64,000 nucleotides of DNA from Streptomyces sp. BHT-5-2 (GTDB lineage Bacteria > Actinomycetota > Actinomycetes > Streptomycetales > Streptomycetaceae): NCBI RefSeq assembly GCF_019774615.1, contig NZ_CP081496.1, positions 5,890,001-5,954,000 on the forward strand. The letters are read 5' to 3'. A program made the translations under genes and the position numbers. Numbering within the stretch: the stretch's first letter is position 1; each line of letters begins with the position of its first letter. This document shows positions 17,411 to 25,391 of the stretch, one piece after another. The notes beneath the pieces are model-generated. The model worked only from the letters and a program-made list of their open reading frames with translations, did no database searches and was not told where the DNA came from.

Positions 17411-18526
17411 TCAGTAGTGGTAGTACTGCTCGCCGTATCCCGGCTGCTGGGGCGGGTAGGACGGCTGCTCGGCCGGGTGGTGCCCGGTGTCGCGCTGCTG
17501 CGGCACCCAGACCCCGTCCGGCGGCGGCTGGGGGTACTGCTCCTGGCCGTACGGCTGCGCGTGCTGGCCGTGCTGGCTCTGCTCGTCCTGATGGCCGGGC
17601 TGCCCGCCGAAGGCGTCGTAGGCATCGGGCTGGTACGGCGGCCGGCCGAACGGATCGGGCTCCTCGTACGGCTCGTAGTGCGCGGCGTACTGCTGGGCGC
17701 CGATGTACGGGTCGGAGTAGGGCGCCTGGGCACCGTGGTGGTAGGAGCCGTCGTCGTAGGCCGGGTAGGGGTCGGCGTAGCCGTCCTGACCAGCGGGCTG
17801 CCCGGTGGGCTGACCTGCGGGCTGGCCGTAACCGCCGCCGTAGGCATGGCCGTTGGCCTCGCCGTAGCCGTGGCCCTCGCCCTCTGCAGTGACGTTTCCG
17901 AAGAGGTCGTACGAGGCGTCGCCGGGCTGGTCGGGGCGGGCGTCGGGGCTGTAGACGCCGTAGGTCCCGGTCTCGTCCGGCATCGGCTGGGGCGCGTAGA
18001 CGGTGGGGGCGTCGGCGTAGGCGTAGGCATAGCCGAAGTCCGGGGCGGCGGCGGGCGGTTCACCGGGGGCGGCCGGGTCCTGCTGCGGCGCGTAGGGGCC
18101 TCCGGTCCCGATGCCGTCGTCGCCGTGGTTCCCGTGGTCGCCGGCCGCCGGCTCCGTGCCGCTCCCGGCGGCGTCCGGCGGCGTCTCCTCCGTCAGCCCG
18201 GAGACCTGGAGGTTCGGTCCGGCGGCGGCGCCGCGGGAGGGGCGGGCGCGGCGCCGGCGGTTCGGCTTGGGCCGTCCGCCGATCGTCCAGCCCTCGGTGT
18301 AGCCGCGGCGGACGGAGAGCGTGACATACGTCTGCCCGATCGCGAAGGCGACCGCTCCCAGCGCGATCACGACGACCGACGGCAGGAGCACGCCGGTCAC
18401 CACGCCCAGGAAGCCGCCCAGCGCCAGCAACCGCCAGCGCAGCGGTGCCTTGTTCTGGAACAGCACCTCGCCGAGCAGCCACAGGGCGACCAGGGCGAAC
18501 GCGATGTAGAGGATCGTCCAGCCCAT
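17411..18526 (-). CDS. Membrane protein with long Gln/Tyr/Gly/Pro-rich tail
   Basis: 371-residue protein I do not assign to a characterised family. Residues 1-70 hold two or three membrane helices (LYIAFALVALWLLGEVLF and a second pair around 33-65). A basic patch follows (RRRRARPSRG). The rest is low-complexity sequence rich in Gln, Tyr, Gly, Pro, Asp and His, with repeats such as QPAGQPTGQPAGQ, and ends QQPGYGEQYYHY. This has the composition of a disordered, prion-like cytoplasmic tail. It lies 36 bp downstream of metF and is probably cotranscribed. Similar tails occur in actinobacterial envelope and kinase-substrate proteins. Confidence 0.8.
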   Translation of the reverse strand: MGWTILYIAFALVALWLLGEVLFQNKAPLRWRLLALGGFLGVVTGVLLPSVVVIALGAVAFAIGQTYVTLSVRRGYTEGWTIGGRPKPNRRRRARPSRGAAAGPNLQVSGLTEETPPDAAGSGTEPAAGDHGNHGDDGIGTGGPYAPQQDPAAPGEPPAAAPDFGYAYAYADAPTVYAPQPMPDETGTYGVYSPDARPDQPGDASYDLFGNVTAEGEGHGYGEANGHAYGGGYGQPAGQPTGQPAGQDGYADPYPAYDDGSYHHGAQAPYSDPYIGAQQYAAHYEPYEEPDPFGRPPYQPDAYDAFGGQPGHQDEQSQHGQHAQPYGQEQYPQPPPDGVWVPQQRDTGHHPAEQPSYPPQQPGYGEQYYHY

Positions 18527-18562
18527 ATGCGCCCCTCTTCCGCCGGATCCCGGCCGCCGTGC

Positions 18563-19480
18563 TCAGGGCCGCTGGTGCAGCCCCAGATTCTCGTAGATTT
18601 CCAGAGTGGCCGTGGAGTGGTTCAGGGTGATGAAGTGCAACCCGGGCACGTCCTCGGCCATCAAGCGCGCACACAGGTCCGTCGCGTACTCGATGCCAAT
18701 GGAGCGTACCGCCGCCGGGTCGTCCTTGACCGCGAGGATGCGCGCTGCGAGCTCGGGCGGGAAGGCGGCATTGCTGAGCTGCGCGAACCGCTCGATCTGG
18801 CGCACGTTGGTGACCGGCATGATCTCCGGAATGATCGGCGTCGGGCAACCCGCGGCGTGGACCCGGTCGCGCAGCCGGAGATAGTCCTCCGGGTAGAAGA
18901 ACATCTGCGTGATGGCGAAGTCGGCGCCCGCGCGGCACTTGTCGACGAAGTGCCGGATGTCGGTTTCCCAGTCCGTCGAGCGCGGGTGCATCTCGGGGAA
19001 GGCGGCCACGCCGACGCAGAAGTCGCCGGACTCCTTGATCAGCCGGACCAGGTCGGCGGCGTGGGTGACACCGTCGGGATGTCTGATCCACTCGCCCATG
19101 GGGTCGCCCGGCGGGTCGCCGCGCAGCGCGAGCATGTTGCGGATGCCGGCGTCGGCGTACTGGCCGATGACGTTGCGCAGCTCGGCGGTGGAGTGGTTGA
19201 CCGCGGTCAGGTGGGCGACCGGGGTGAGGGTGGTGTCGGTGGCGATGCGCTCGGTGGCACGGACCGTCCCGTCGCGGGAGGTGCCACCGGCACCGTAGGT
19301 CACCGACACGAAGGTCGGGGCGACGGCCTCGATGCGGCGAATGGCGTTCCACAGGGTCCGCTCGCCCTTCTCCGTCTTCGGGGCGGCGAACTCGAACGAA
19401 TAGGAGCGCTTACCGGAAGCAAGCAGGTCGCGCACGGTCCGTGCGCGATCAGTCCTGGTGGAAGCTGTACCTAGGGCCAT
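18563..19480 (-). CDS. metF: 5,10-methylenetetrahydrofolate reductase
   Basis: Flavoenzyme reducing methylene-THF to methyl-THF for methionine synthesis. The 305-residue length is standard. Visible family segments are SFEFAAPKTEKGE (catalytic Glu region), FVSVTYGAGG, VAHLTAVNHS, LALRGDPPG and ITQMFFYPEDY. The ATG start is preceded by a hairpin-rich leader (19511-19567) that may end thiE transcription or regulate metF. It probably cotranscribes the downstream Gln/Tyr-rich membrane protein gene. Confidence 0.96.
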   Translation of the reverse strand: MALGTASTRTDRARTVRDLLASGKRSYSFEFAAPKTEKGERTLWNAIRRIEAVAPTFVSVTYGAGGTSRDGTVRATERIATDTTLTPVAHLTAVNHSTAELRNVIGQYADAGIRNMLALRGDPPGDPMGEWIRHPDGVTHAADLVRLIKESGDFCVGVAAFPEMHPRSTDWETDIRHFVDKCRAGADFAITQMFFYPEDYLRLRDRVHAAGCPTPIIPEIMPVTNVRQIERFAQLSNAAFPPELAARILAVKDDPAAVRSIGIEYATDLCARLMAEDVPGLHFITLNHSTATLEIYENLGLHQRP

Positions 19481-19510
19481 ACCGGCAGGTTATCCACACC
19501 CCGGACGGAC

Positions 19511-19567
19511 ACCAACCGGCATCGGCGTAATGCCTGGTTGGTGCGGTTCCTGTCCACTACGTGGACA
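19511..19567 (-). promoter_or_regulatory. Hairpin plus 17-base palindrome between thiE and metF
   Basis: Two structures precede metF. At 19511-19542, ACCAACCGGCAT pairs with ATGCCTGGTTGGT (12 bp, one bulge), a strong hairpin 30 bases before the ATG. At 19551-19567, TGTCCACTACGTGGACA is a perfect palindrome (7-base arms, 3-base centre). The hairpin could terminate thiE, while the palindrome looks like an operator. I do not recognise a known riboswitch here. Confidence 0.5.
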
Positions 19568-19609
19568 TCTCGCGTCCATCCCGGGGCTTCCGGGGGCGCC
19601 CGCCGCTCC

Positions 19610-20260
19610 TCAGGCGGACCAGGTCCGGACCCGCTTGGCGAGCTCCGCGGCGGCCGCGCCCGGGTCGTCGGCCTCGGTGATCGCGCGGACCACCACCACC
19701 CGGCGGGCGCCGGCGGCCAGCACCTCGTCGAGGTTGCCGGCGTCGATCCCGCCGATGGCGAACCAGGGGCGCTCGGGCTCGTGCGCGGCGGCGTACCGGA
19801 CGAGGTCCAGTCCGGGGGCGTGCCGGCCGGGCTTGGTCGGGGTGGGCCAGCAGGGGCCGGTGCAGAAGTAGTCGACGCCGGGCTCGGTGAGTGCGGCGTC
19901 CACCTCCGCCTCGGCGTGGGTGGAGCGGCCTATCAGGGGCTCCGGGCCGAGGAGGGCGCGGGCGGCCGGGACCGGCAGGTCCCCCTGGCCGAGGTGGAGC
20001 ACCTGGGCGCCGGCGGCGTGCGCGACGTCCGCGCGGTCGTTGACCGCGAGCAGGGTGCCGTGGCGCCGGCAGGCGTCCGCGAAGACCTCCAGGTGGCGCA
20101 GCTCCTCGCCGGCCTCCATGCCCTTGTCGCGCAGCTGGACGATGTCCACGCCCGAGGACAGCACCGCGTCCAGGAACTGCGGGAGGTCGCCCTGGCGGGT
20201 GCGCGCGTCGGTGCACAGATAGAGCCGGGCGTCGGCCAGGGCCTGTCGAGCGGTGGTCAT
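19610..20260 (-). CDS. thiE: Thiamine phosphate synthase
   Basis: Condenses HMP-pyrophosphate with the thiazole phosphate to give thiamine phosphate. The 216-residue TIM-barrel protein shows the family motifs IVQLRDKG (pyrophosphate-binding), LLAVNDRADVA, HLGQGDLP, IGRSTH and WFAIGGID. It is transcribed away from thiO-thiS-thiG and lacks its own TPP element in the 100 bp upstream. Instead a very strong hairpin sits there. Start is the ATG at 20260. Confidence 0.95.
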   Translation of the reverse strand: MTTARQALADARLYLCTDARTRQGDLPQFLDAVLSSGVDIVQLRDKGMEAGEELRHLEVFADACRRHGTLLAVNDRADVAHAAGAQVLHLGQGDLPVPAARALLGPEPLIGRSTHAEAEVDAALTEPGVDYFCTGPCWPTPTKPGRHAPGLDLVRYAAAHEPERPWFAIGGIDAGNLDEVLAAGARRVVVVRAITEADDPGAAAAELAKRVRTWSA

Positions 20261-20281
20261 CGGGCGGCTTCCCCCTCGTCG

Positions 20282-20318
20282 GCGGCGTACGGACCGGGCG
20301 GGCCGGTCCGTACGCCGC
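20282..20318 (-). terminator. Very strong hairpin between the Rv2175c-like gene and thiE
   Basis: Perfect 16-base arms (GCGGCGTACGGACCGG and its complement) with a 5-base loop. It lies 43 bases after the stop of the upstream minus-strand gene and 21 bases before the thiE start. Most likely it is the terminator of the Rv2175c-like gene; closeness to thiE leaves a leader function possible. Confidence 0.65.
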
Positions 20319-20361
20319 GTGGATGCGGTTGCGTGTGCGGTTGCTGCGGGACGCGGGTGCG

Positions 20362-20727
20362 TCAGACGGCCAGCGCCTGGGCCCGGCGCTTGACCTCCGT
20401 GCCGCGATTCTCGCGCAGCGCCTGCGCCGGGGTGCCGGGCAGGGTGTCATCGGCGGTGAAGAGCCACTCCAGCATCTCCTCGTCGGCGAAGCCGTCGTCC
20501 CGCAGGAGCGTCAGCGTGCCGGCGAGGCCCTTGACGACCTTGCCGTCCTTGATGAATTCGGCGGGCACCTGGAGCACACGGTTCTCGCCGCGGCGCACCG
20601 CGATCAGCTGGCCCTCCTTCACCAGCTGCCGCACGCGGGTCACCTCGACGTCGAGTTCCTCGGCGATGTCGGGGAGGGTGAGCCAGGCGGGGACGAGTCC
20701 ATCGATGTTTGCGTCAATCTCGGTCAC
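20362..20727 (-). CDS. Rv2175c-family winged-helix DNA-binding protein
   Basis: 121-residue protein with an N-terminal helix-turn-helix (WLTLPDIAEELDVEVTRVRQLVKEGQLIAVRRGENRV, written here by position: about 14-47) and the C-terminal region DDGFADEEMLEWLFTADDTLPGTPAQALRENRGTEVKRRAQ as in Rv2175c of M. tuberculosis. That protein binds DNA and is a PknL substrate. A PknL-like kinase lies 4.6 kb away in this window, so the pairing may be conserved. The GTG at 20727 is chosen because the family starts there, though the frame opens 66 bases earlier. Confidence 0.85.
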   Translation of the reverse strand: MTEIDANIDGLVPAWLTLPDIAEELDVEVTRVRQLVKEGQLIAVRRGENRVLQVPAEFIKDGKVVKGLAGTLTLLRDDGFADEEMLEWLFTADDTLPGTPAQALRENRGTEVKRRAQALAV

Positions 20728-20860
20728 AGGACAAGCGTGCCACCTCCCACTGACAGCCGGTAGCCGGGCATCGCCTACGGCGCGCGCGTGCACACCGCCG
20801 GGTGAGCCCGGCGGGCCGGGGCGCGCGCCGCCCCGTTCGGCGGCCCCGGACCGGACTGCC

Positions 20861-22153
20861 CTACAGGACCGCGGACTTGAGCGGAACGGTCGCGTCCGCG
20901 ACCCGCTCCCGGTCGAGCAGCGCGCCCTTCTCGATGAGCCGGCGCCCCTGGGCCAGATCCCGCGGCCGCCCCACGGCCAGCAGTGCGACCAGCCGGCCGG
21001 CCGGCCGCCCGGCGCCGCCCTCGGCCGGCCCCTCGCCCGGCTCCCGGCCGCCCCGAAGCCAGATCACCGACCAGGCCGCGCCGGCCGGATCGCCGCGCCA
21101 GACCAGTTCGTCGGCGTCCACGTGGTGGCCGGCGTACTGCACGAACCGCCCGAACTGCTCGGACCAGAAGTACGGCACCGGGTCGTAGACCACCCCTTCC
21201 GCCTCGCCGCGGGCGATGTTCTCGGCCACCGTGCGGGGCCCCTGGAGGGCGTTGTCCCAGTGGTGGACCAGCAGCCGGGTGCCGTAACGGGCCGACGGGA
21301 AGGAGGCGCAGTCGCCGACCGCGTAGACCCCGGGGACGGAGGTGCGCAGCCGCTCGTCGGCCAGCACCGAGCCGTCCTCGGGCGAGAGGGCGACGCCGGA
21401 GCCGGCCAGCCAGGCGGTGGCGGGGCGGGCGCCGATCCCGACGACCACGGCGTCGGCGGGCAGCACGGTGCCGTCGGCGAGGGCCACCGCGTCGCCGGTG
21501 ACGGAGGCGACCCGGGCGCCGGTGCGCAGCTCGGCTCCGGCGTCGGCGTACCAGCCGGTCATGTACGCGGCGACCTCGGCGGGCAGCGCGCCGGCCAGCG
21601 GGTGGTCGGCGGCCTCGACGACGGTGACCTCGCAGCCGGCCTCGCGGGCGGCGGTGGCGAACTCGGCGCCGATCCAGCCGGCCCCCACCACCACGATCCG
21701 GTGCTGGGCGGCGAGCACCGGGCGCAGCCGTTCGGCGTCGTCCAGGGTGCGCAGCAGGTGGACTCCGGGGAGCCCCTCGCTGCCGGGCAGCCGGACCGGT
21801 TCGGCACCGGTGGCCAGGACCGCGTAGTCGTAGTGGACCGGGCCCTCGGCGGTCTCCACGACGTGCTCCTCGGGGCGCAGCGCGGTGACCGGGCGGCCGA
21901 GGTGGAGGTCGATGCCGAGACCGGCGAAGTCGATGTCGAAGGCGGAGCCGTCGGCCTTGCCGAGCAGCACCGCCTTGGACAGCGGGGGGCGGTCGTAGGG
22001 CTGGTGGGGCTCGTCGCCGAGGAGCGTGATCGCGCCGCGCCAGCCTTGTTCGCGCAGGGCCACGGCGGTCTGCACACCCGCCATCCCCGCGCCGGCGATC
22101 ACCACGCGCGGCGTGCGGACAGGGGCCTGGGGAGACTTGCTCTGCTCGCTCAC
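20861..22153 (-). CDS. NAD(P)/FAD-dependent oxidoreductase, ferredoxin reductase-like
   Basis: 430-residue flavoprotein. Two nucleotide-binding folds are visible: VVIAGAGMAGVQTAVALRE near residue 18 (FAD) and IVVVGAGWIGAEFATAARE near 150 (NAD(P)H). YDRPPLSK, GIGARPATAWL and GVYAVGDCASFPS follow, the last being the FAD-ribityl motif. This is the arrangement of ferredoxin/rubredoxin reductases of the AlkT/BphA4 type. The C-terminal reductase domain (FWSEQFGRFVQYAGHH) is present. It diverges from the TPP-controlled thiO operon. The electron partner is unknown. Confidence 0.9.
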   Translation of the reverse strand: MSEQSKSPQAPVRTPRVVIAGAGMAGVQTAVALREQGWRGAITLLGDEPHQPYDRPPLSKAVLLGKADGSAFDIDFAGLGIDLHLGRPVTALRPEEHVVETAEGPVHYDYAVLATGAEPVRLPGSEGLPGVHLLRTLDDAERLRPVLAAQHRIVVVGAGWIGAEFATAAREAGCEVTVVEAADHPLAGALPAEVAAYMTGWYADAGAELRTGARVASVTGDAVALADGTVLPADAVVVGIGARPATAWLAGSGVALSPEDGSVLADERLRTSVPGVYAVGDCASFPSARYGTRLLVHHWDNALQGPRTVAENIARGEAEGVVYDPVPYFWSEQFGRFVQYAGHHVDADELVWRGDPAGAAWSVIWLRGGREPGEGPAEGGAGRPAGRLVALLAVGRPRDLAQGRRLIEKGALLDRERVADATVPLKSAVL

Positions 22154-22278
22154 CCACTCACTTTAGGACGGCGGGCGACGCGGCCCGCAGCACCGCGCAA
22201 GGAGATCTCTGACACAGCGTCACGCGCCGTGGCACCCGGTGCGGCCCCGGTGGCCCGGCCCGTGGCCCGGGCGCTCCC

Positions 22279-22307
22279 TTACGGCGGCCCGCGGCCCGTA
22301 TTAGGGT
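22279..22307 (+). promoter_or_regulatory. Candidate vegetative promoter of the thiOSG operon
   Basis: TTACGG (22279-22284), a 17-base spacer and TAGGGT (22302-22307) resemble HrdB-type -35/-10 boxes. Transcription would start just ahead of the TPP riboswitch aptamer. This is an inference from spacing and match only. Confidence 0.4.
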
Positions 22308-22317
22308 GGTGCACGCA

Positions 22318-22407
22318 CTCGCGGGAGCCCGGACGCACCGGGCTGAGAGGGAGGCTGGCCGGCCTCCGACCGTACGAACCTGATCCGGGTCATGCCGGCG
22401 AAGGGAG
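22318..22407 (+). ncRNA. TPP riboswitch (THI element)
   Basis: Thiamine pyrophosphate aptamer upstream of thiO. The conserved elements are GGGAGCC (5' P1/P2 side), CTGAGAGGGAGG (22343 onward), then ACCTGATCCGGGTCATGCC (22378-22396) and GGCGAAGGGAGG at the 3' end. The 3' GGGAGGGG also serves as the Shine-Dalgarno of thiO 12 bases before its ATG, so TPP binding likely blocks translation start, the usual actinobacterial mode. Confidence 0.95.
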
Positions 22408-22420
22408 GGGCTGGACGCCC

Positions 22421-23653
22421 ATGCATCCATCCGCCACACCATCGGACCCGCCGCGGCCGGCGGACCGGCACCCCGATGTGCTGGTCGTCGGCGGCGGCAT
22501 CATCGGGCTGGTCACCGCCTGGCGGGCGGCCGGCCGCGGGCTGCGGGTCGCGGTCGCCGACCCCGCGCCCGGCGGCGGCGCGGCACAGGTCGCGGCCGGC
22601 ATGCTGGCCGCGGTCACCGAGCTGCACTACGGCGAGGAGACGCTGCTGGGGCTCAACCTGGCCTCCGCACAACGGTATCCGGAGTTCACCCGGGAACTGG
22701 AGGCGGCGAGCGGGCAGCGGATCGGCTACCGGCGGAGCGGCACCCTCCAGGTCGCGCTGGACGCCGACGACCGCGCCCACCTGCGGGAACTGCACACCCT
22801 CCAGGTCCGCTGCGGGCTGGACTCGCAGTGGCTGACCGGGCGCGAGTGCCGCCGGCTGGAGCCGATGCTCGCCCCCGGGGTGCGCGGCGGCCTCCGGGTG
22901 GACGGCGACCACCAGGTCGATCCGCGCCGACTGGCGGGGGCCCTGCTGGCCGCCTGCGAGCGGACCGGGGTGGTCTTCCACCGCACGCGGGCGGAGCGCC
23001 TGACGACCGCCGGCGGGCGCGCCTCGGGCGTCGAACTCGCCGACGGGACACGGCTGTCGGCCGGCCAGGTCGTACTGGCCGGGGGCAGCCTCAGCGGCCG
23101 GCTGGAAGGCGTCCCGGAGGCCGTGCGGCCACCAGTGCGGCCGGTCAAGGGGCAGGTGCTGCGGCTGCGGCTGCCGGACCCGCCGCCCGGCGGACCGCCG
23201 TTCCTCTCCCGCACCGTACGGGCCGTGGTCCGGGGCAATCCCGTCTACCTGGTGCCCCGGGAGAGCGGCGAACTGGTCCTCGGCGCCACCACCGAGGAGC
23301 TGGGCTGGGACACCACGGTCACCGCGGGCGGGGTCTACGAGCTGCTGCGGGACGCCCACGAGCTGGTCCCGGGCCTGACCGAACTGCCGCTGACCGAGAG
23401 CCTGGCCGGGCTGCGCCCCGGCTCGCCCGACAACGCACCGCTGCTCGGGCCCACCGCGCTGCCCGGCCTCCACCTGGCCACCGGCCACTTCCGCAACGGC
23501 GTGCTGCTGACACCGGTCACCGGGGACGTGATGGCCGAGCTGCTGTCCACCGGGACCGTCCCGGAAGCGGCCCGCCCCTTCTCCCCCGCGCGTTTCTCCC
23601 CCGACGTCCAGGAGGAGCAGCGCACCCGTGCCCCCGAGGAGCAGCCCATATGA
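22421..23653 (+). CDS. thiO: Glycine oxidase ThiO
   Basis: FAD enzyme that oxidises glycine to iminoglycine (dehydroglycine) for thiazole synthesis. The 410-residue product has the FAD motif VLVVGGGIIGLVTAWRAA at about 22-39. GGGAAQVAAGMLAAVTE follows, and the C-terminus has AGLRPGSPDNAPLLG and TGHFRNGVLLTPVTG, as in DAO/ThiO flavoenzymes. The ATG at 22421 is set by the riboswitch-embedded Shine-Dalgarno. The stop overlaps the thiS ATG (ATGA), showing a coupled thiO-thiS-thiG operon. Confidence 0.95.
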   Translation: MHPSATPSDPPRPADRHPDVLVVGGGIIGLVTAWRAAGRGLRVAVADPAPGGGAAQVAAGMLAAVTELHYGEETLLGLNLASAQRYPEFTRELEAASGQRIGYRRSGTLQVALDADDRAHLRELHTLQVRCGLDSQWLTGRECRRLEPMLAPGVRGGLRVDGDHQVDPRRLAGALLAACERTGVVFHRTRAERLTTAGGRASGVELADGTRLSAGQVVLAGGSLSGRLEGVPEAVRPPVRPVKGQVLRLRLPDPPPGGPPFLSRTVRAVVRGNPVYLVPRESGELVLGATTEELGWDTTVTAGGVYELLRDAHELVPGLTELPLTESLAGLRPGSPDNAPLLGPTALPGLHLATGHFRNGVLLTPVTGDVMAELLSTGTVPEAARPFSPARFSPDVQEEQRTRAPEEQPI

Positions 23654-23928
23654 GCGCCCCCGGTACTCCCGGTACCCCTGACCCCACCCACCCCACCGAC
23701 AACTCCGGCGCCCCCAACGGCCCCACGGTGTCCGTCTCCGTCAACGGGGCCGCCCGCCGGATCCCCGGCGGCCTGACCCTCGACCGGCTGGTCGCCACGC
23801 TGTCCCAGGCGCCGACCGGCGTGGCGGCCGCGGTCAACGAGACCGTCGTCCCGCGCACCCAGTGGCCCACCACCGCGCTCGGCGACGGCGACCGCGTCGA
23901 GGTGCTGACCGCCGTCCAGGGAGGCTGA
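23650..23928 (+). CDS. thiS: Sulfur carrier protein ThiS
   Basis: Ubiquitin-like sulfur carrier whose C-terminal Gly-Gly is adenylated and thiocarboxylated. The 92-residue product ends VLTAVQGG with the required GG. The beta-grasp core is VSVSVNGAARRIPGGLTLDRLV. It has an unusual N-terminal extension of about 26 residues rich in Pro, Thr and Gly compared with the usual 65-residue ThiS. An internal GTG could also serve as start. Its start overlaps the thiO stop by four bases. Confidence 0.92.
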   Translation: MSAPGTPGTPDPTHPTDNSGAPNGPTVSVSVNGAARRIPGGLTLDRLVATLSQAPTGVAAAVNETVVPRTQWPTTALGDGDRVEVLTAVQGG

Positions 23929-23937
23929 TCCACGGAC

Positions 23938-24789
23938 ATGACCGACACCACAGTCGAACGGGGCACCGCCCCCGCGGCGCCCGGCACCGCCCCCGCCGGC
24001 GCCGACCCGCTCACCATCGCCGGGGCCTCCTTCGGCTCCCGGCTCATCATGGGCACCGGCGGCGCGCCCAGCCTCGACGTCCTGGAGCGCGCCCTGCTGG
24101 CCTCCGGCACGGAGCTGACGACCGTCGCCATGCGGCGGCTGGACCCGACCGTGCAGGGCTCGGTGCTCTCCGTCCTCGCCCGGAACGGGATCCGGGTGCT
24201 GCCGAACACCGCGGGCTGCTTCACCGCGGGCGAGGCGGTGCTCACCGCCCGGCTCGCCCGGGAGGCACTCGGCACGGACTGGGTCAAGCTGGAGGTCGTC
24301 GCCGACGAGCGGACCCTGCTGCCCGACCCGGTGGAGCTGCTGGACGCCGCCGAGACCCTCGTGGACGACGGGTTCACCGTGCTCCCGTACACCAACGACG
24401 ATCCGGTCCTGGCCCGGAAGCTGGAGGACGTGGGCTGTGCGGCGATCATGCCGCTCGGCTCGCCGATCGGCTCCGGACTGGGTATCCGCAACCCGCACAA
24501 CTTCCAGCTGATCACCGAGCGCGCGGGTGTCCCGGTCGTCCTGGACGCCGGCGCCGGCACCGCCTCGGACGCCGCGCTCGCCATGGAGCTGGGCTGTGCG
24601 GCGGTGATGCTGGCGTCGGCGGTGACCCGCGCCCAGGAGCCGGAGCTGATGGCGTCGGCGATGCGGCACGCGGTGGTGGCCGGCCGGCTGGCGCACCGCG
24701 CGGGCCGGATCCCGCGCCGCCACTTCGCGCTGGCCTCCTCGCCCACCGAGGGCGTACCGGAACTGGATCCGGAGCGGCCGGCCTTCTAG
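23938..24789 (+). CDS. thiG: Thiazole synthase
   Basis: Builds the thiazole phosphate ring from DXP, ThiS thiocarboxylate and dehydroglycine. The 283-residue TIM barrel has SRLIMGTGGAPS, NTAGCFTAGEAV, the catalytic Lys in WVKLEVV, MPLGSPIGSGLGI and the phosphate-binding LDAGAGTASDAA. It starts 9 bp after thiS. The stop codon shares the palindrome CTAG with the stop of the convergent merR gene. The first 25 residues are an Ala/Pro/Thr-rich extension. Confidence 0.95.
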   Translation: MTDTTVERGTAPAAPGTAPAGADPLTIAGASFGSRLIMGTGGAPSLDVLERALLASGTELTTVAMRRLDPTVQGSVLSVLARNGIRVLPNTAGCFTAGEAVLTARLAREALGTDWVKLEVVADERTLLPDPVELLDAAETLVDDGFTVLPYTNDDPVLARKLEDVGCAAIMPLGSPIGSGLGIRNPHNFQLITERAGVPVVLDAGAGTASDAALAMELGCAAVMLASAVTRAQEPELMASAMRHAVVAGRLAHRAGRIPRRHFALASSPTEGVPELDPERPAF

Positions 24790-25190
24790 GCCACGCGGTC
24801 CGCCGCCGCCCCGGCCGGTTCCGCGAACTCGGCCGGGGCGGCGGTGATCACCTCGTCGAGCAGGTCCCGGGAGGCCAGCAGCGCCTCGATGGAGTCGGTG
24901 AGCCGGGCCCGCTCCCGGTGCAGTTCGCCGACCAGCTGCGGACAGGTCGGCACCAGGCGCCCGTCGTCGTCGCGCAGGCAGGGCAGCACCTGCGCGATGG
25001 TCGCGGTGTTCAGCCCGGAGGTCAGGAGGGTGCGGATGCGGCGGACCTGGGCGACGTCGGCCTCCTCGTAGAGGCGGTAGCCGGCGGCGGTCCGCCCGGG
25101 ACTCAGCAGCCCCTGCTCCTCGTAGTAGCGCAGCAGCCGCTCGGTGGTGTCGGTCCGGCGGGCCAGCTCGCCGATCAGCAGCGTCGTCAT
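24786..25190 (-). CDS. MerR family transcriptional regulator
   Basis: 134-residue regulator. The N-terminal winged helix is typical: TLLIGELARRTDTTERLLRYYEEQGLL followed by AAGYRLYEEADVAQV. The dimerisation helix and effector region contain two cysteines spaced by 13 residues (PCLRDDDGRLVPTCP). Similar spacing is common in actinobacterial MerR proteins of unknown effector and need not mean metal binding. Its last four bases overlap the end of thiG tail to tail. The target is unknown. Confidence 0.88.
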   Translation of the reverse strand: MTTLLIGELARRTDTTERLLRYYEEQGLLSPGRTAAGYRLYEEADVAQVRRIRTLLTSGLNTATIAQVLPCLRDDDGRLVPTCPQLVGELHRERARLTDSIEALLASRDLLDEVITAAPAEFAEPAGAAADRVA

Positions 25191-25391
25191 CGGCTCCCCC
25201 TCCTCTGGTGCGGTGGTGCGGTGGCGCGACGCGACCCGCCTCCTGGGGTGCGACCACGTCCGCGGCCGGATTATTCCGTGCCGGACCAGCCCCGGGCCGG
25301 CCGCCCTCCCTTGTCACGGTTCCGCTGCGGTCGCCCGGGAGAGTGGCCGGGACGTCCGGCGTGTCGGTAGGGGCTCGTAGACTCGTCTGCC

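Noticed and set aside
20261..20361. A second TPP riboswitch in front of thiE
   Set aside because: The 100 bp contain only the 16-bp hairpin; the CTGAGA and ACCTGATC blocks are missing.
24786..25190. MerR regulator as a metal sensor of the iron genes nearby
   Set aside because: The two cysteines are present but family spacing for metal-binding MerR is not matched, and the iron genes are 4 kb away with their own iron box on bfd.
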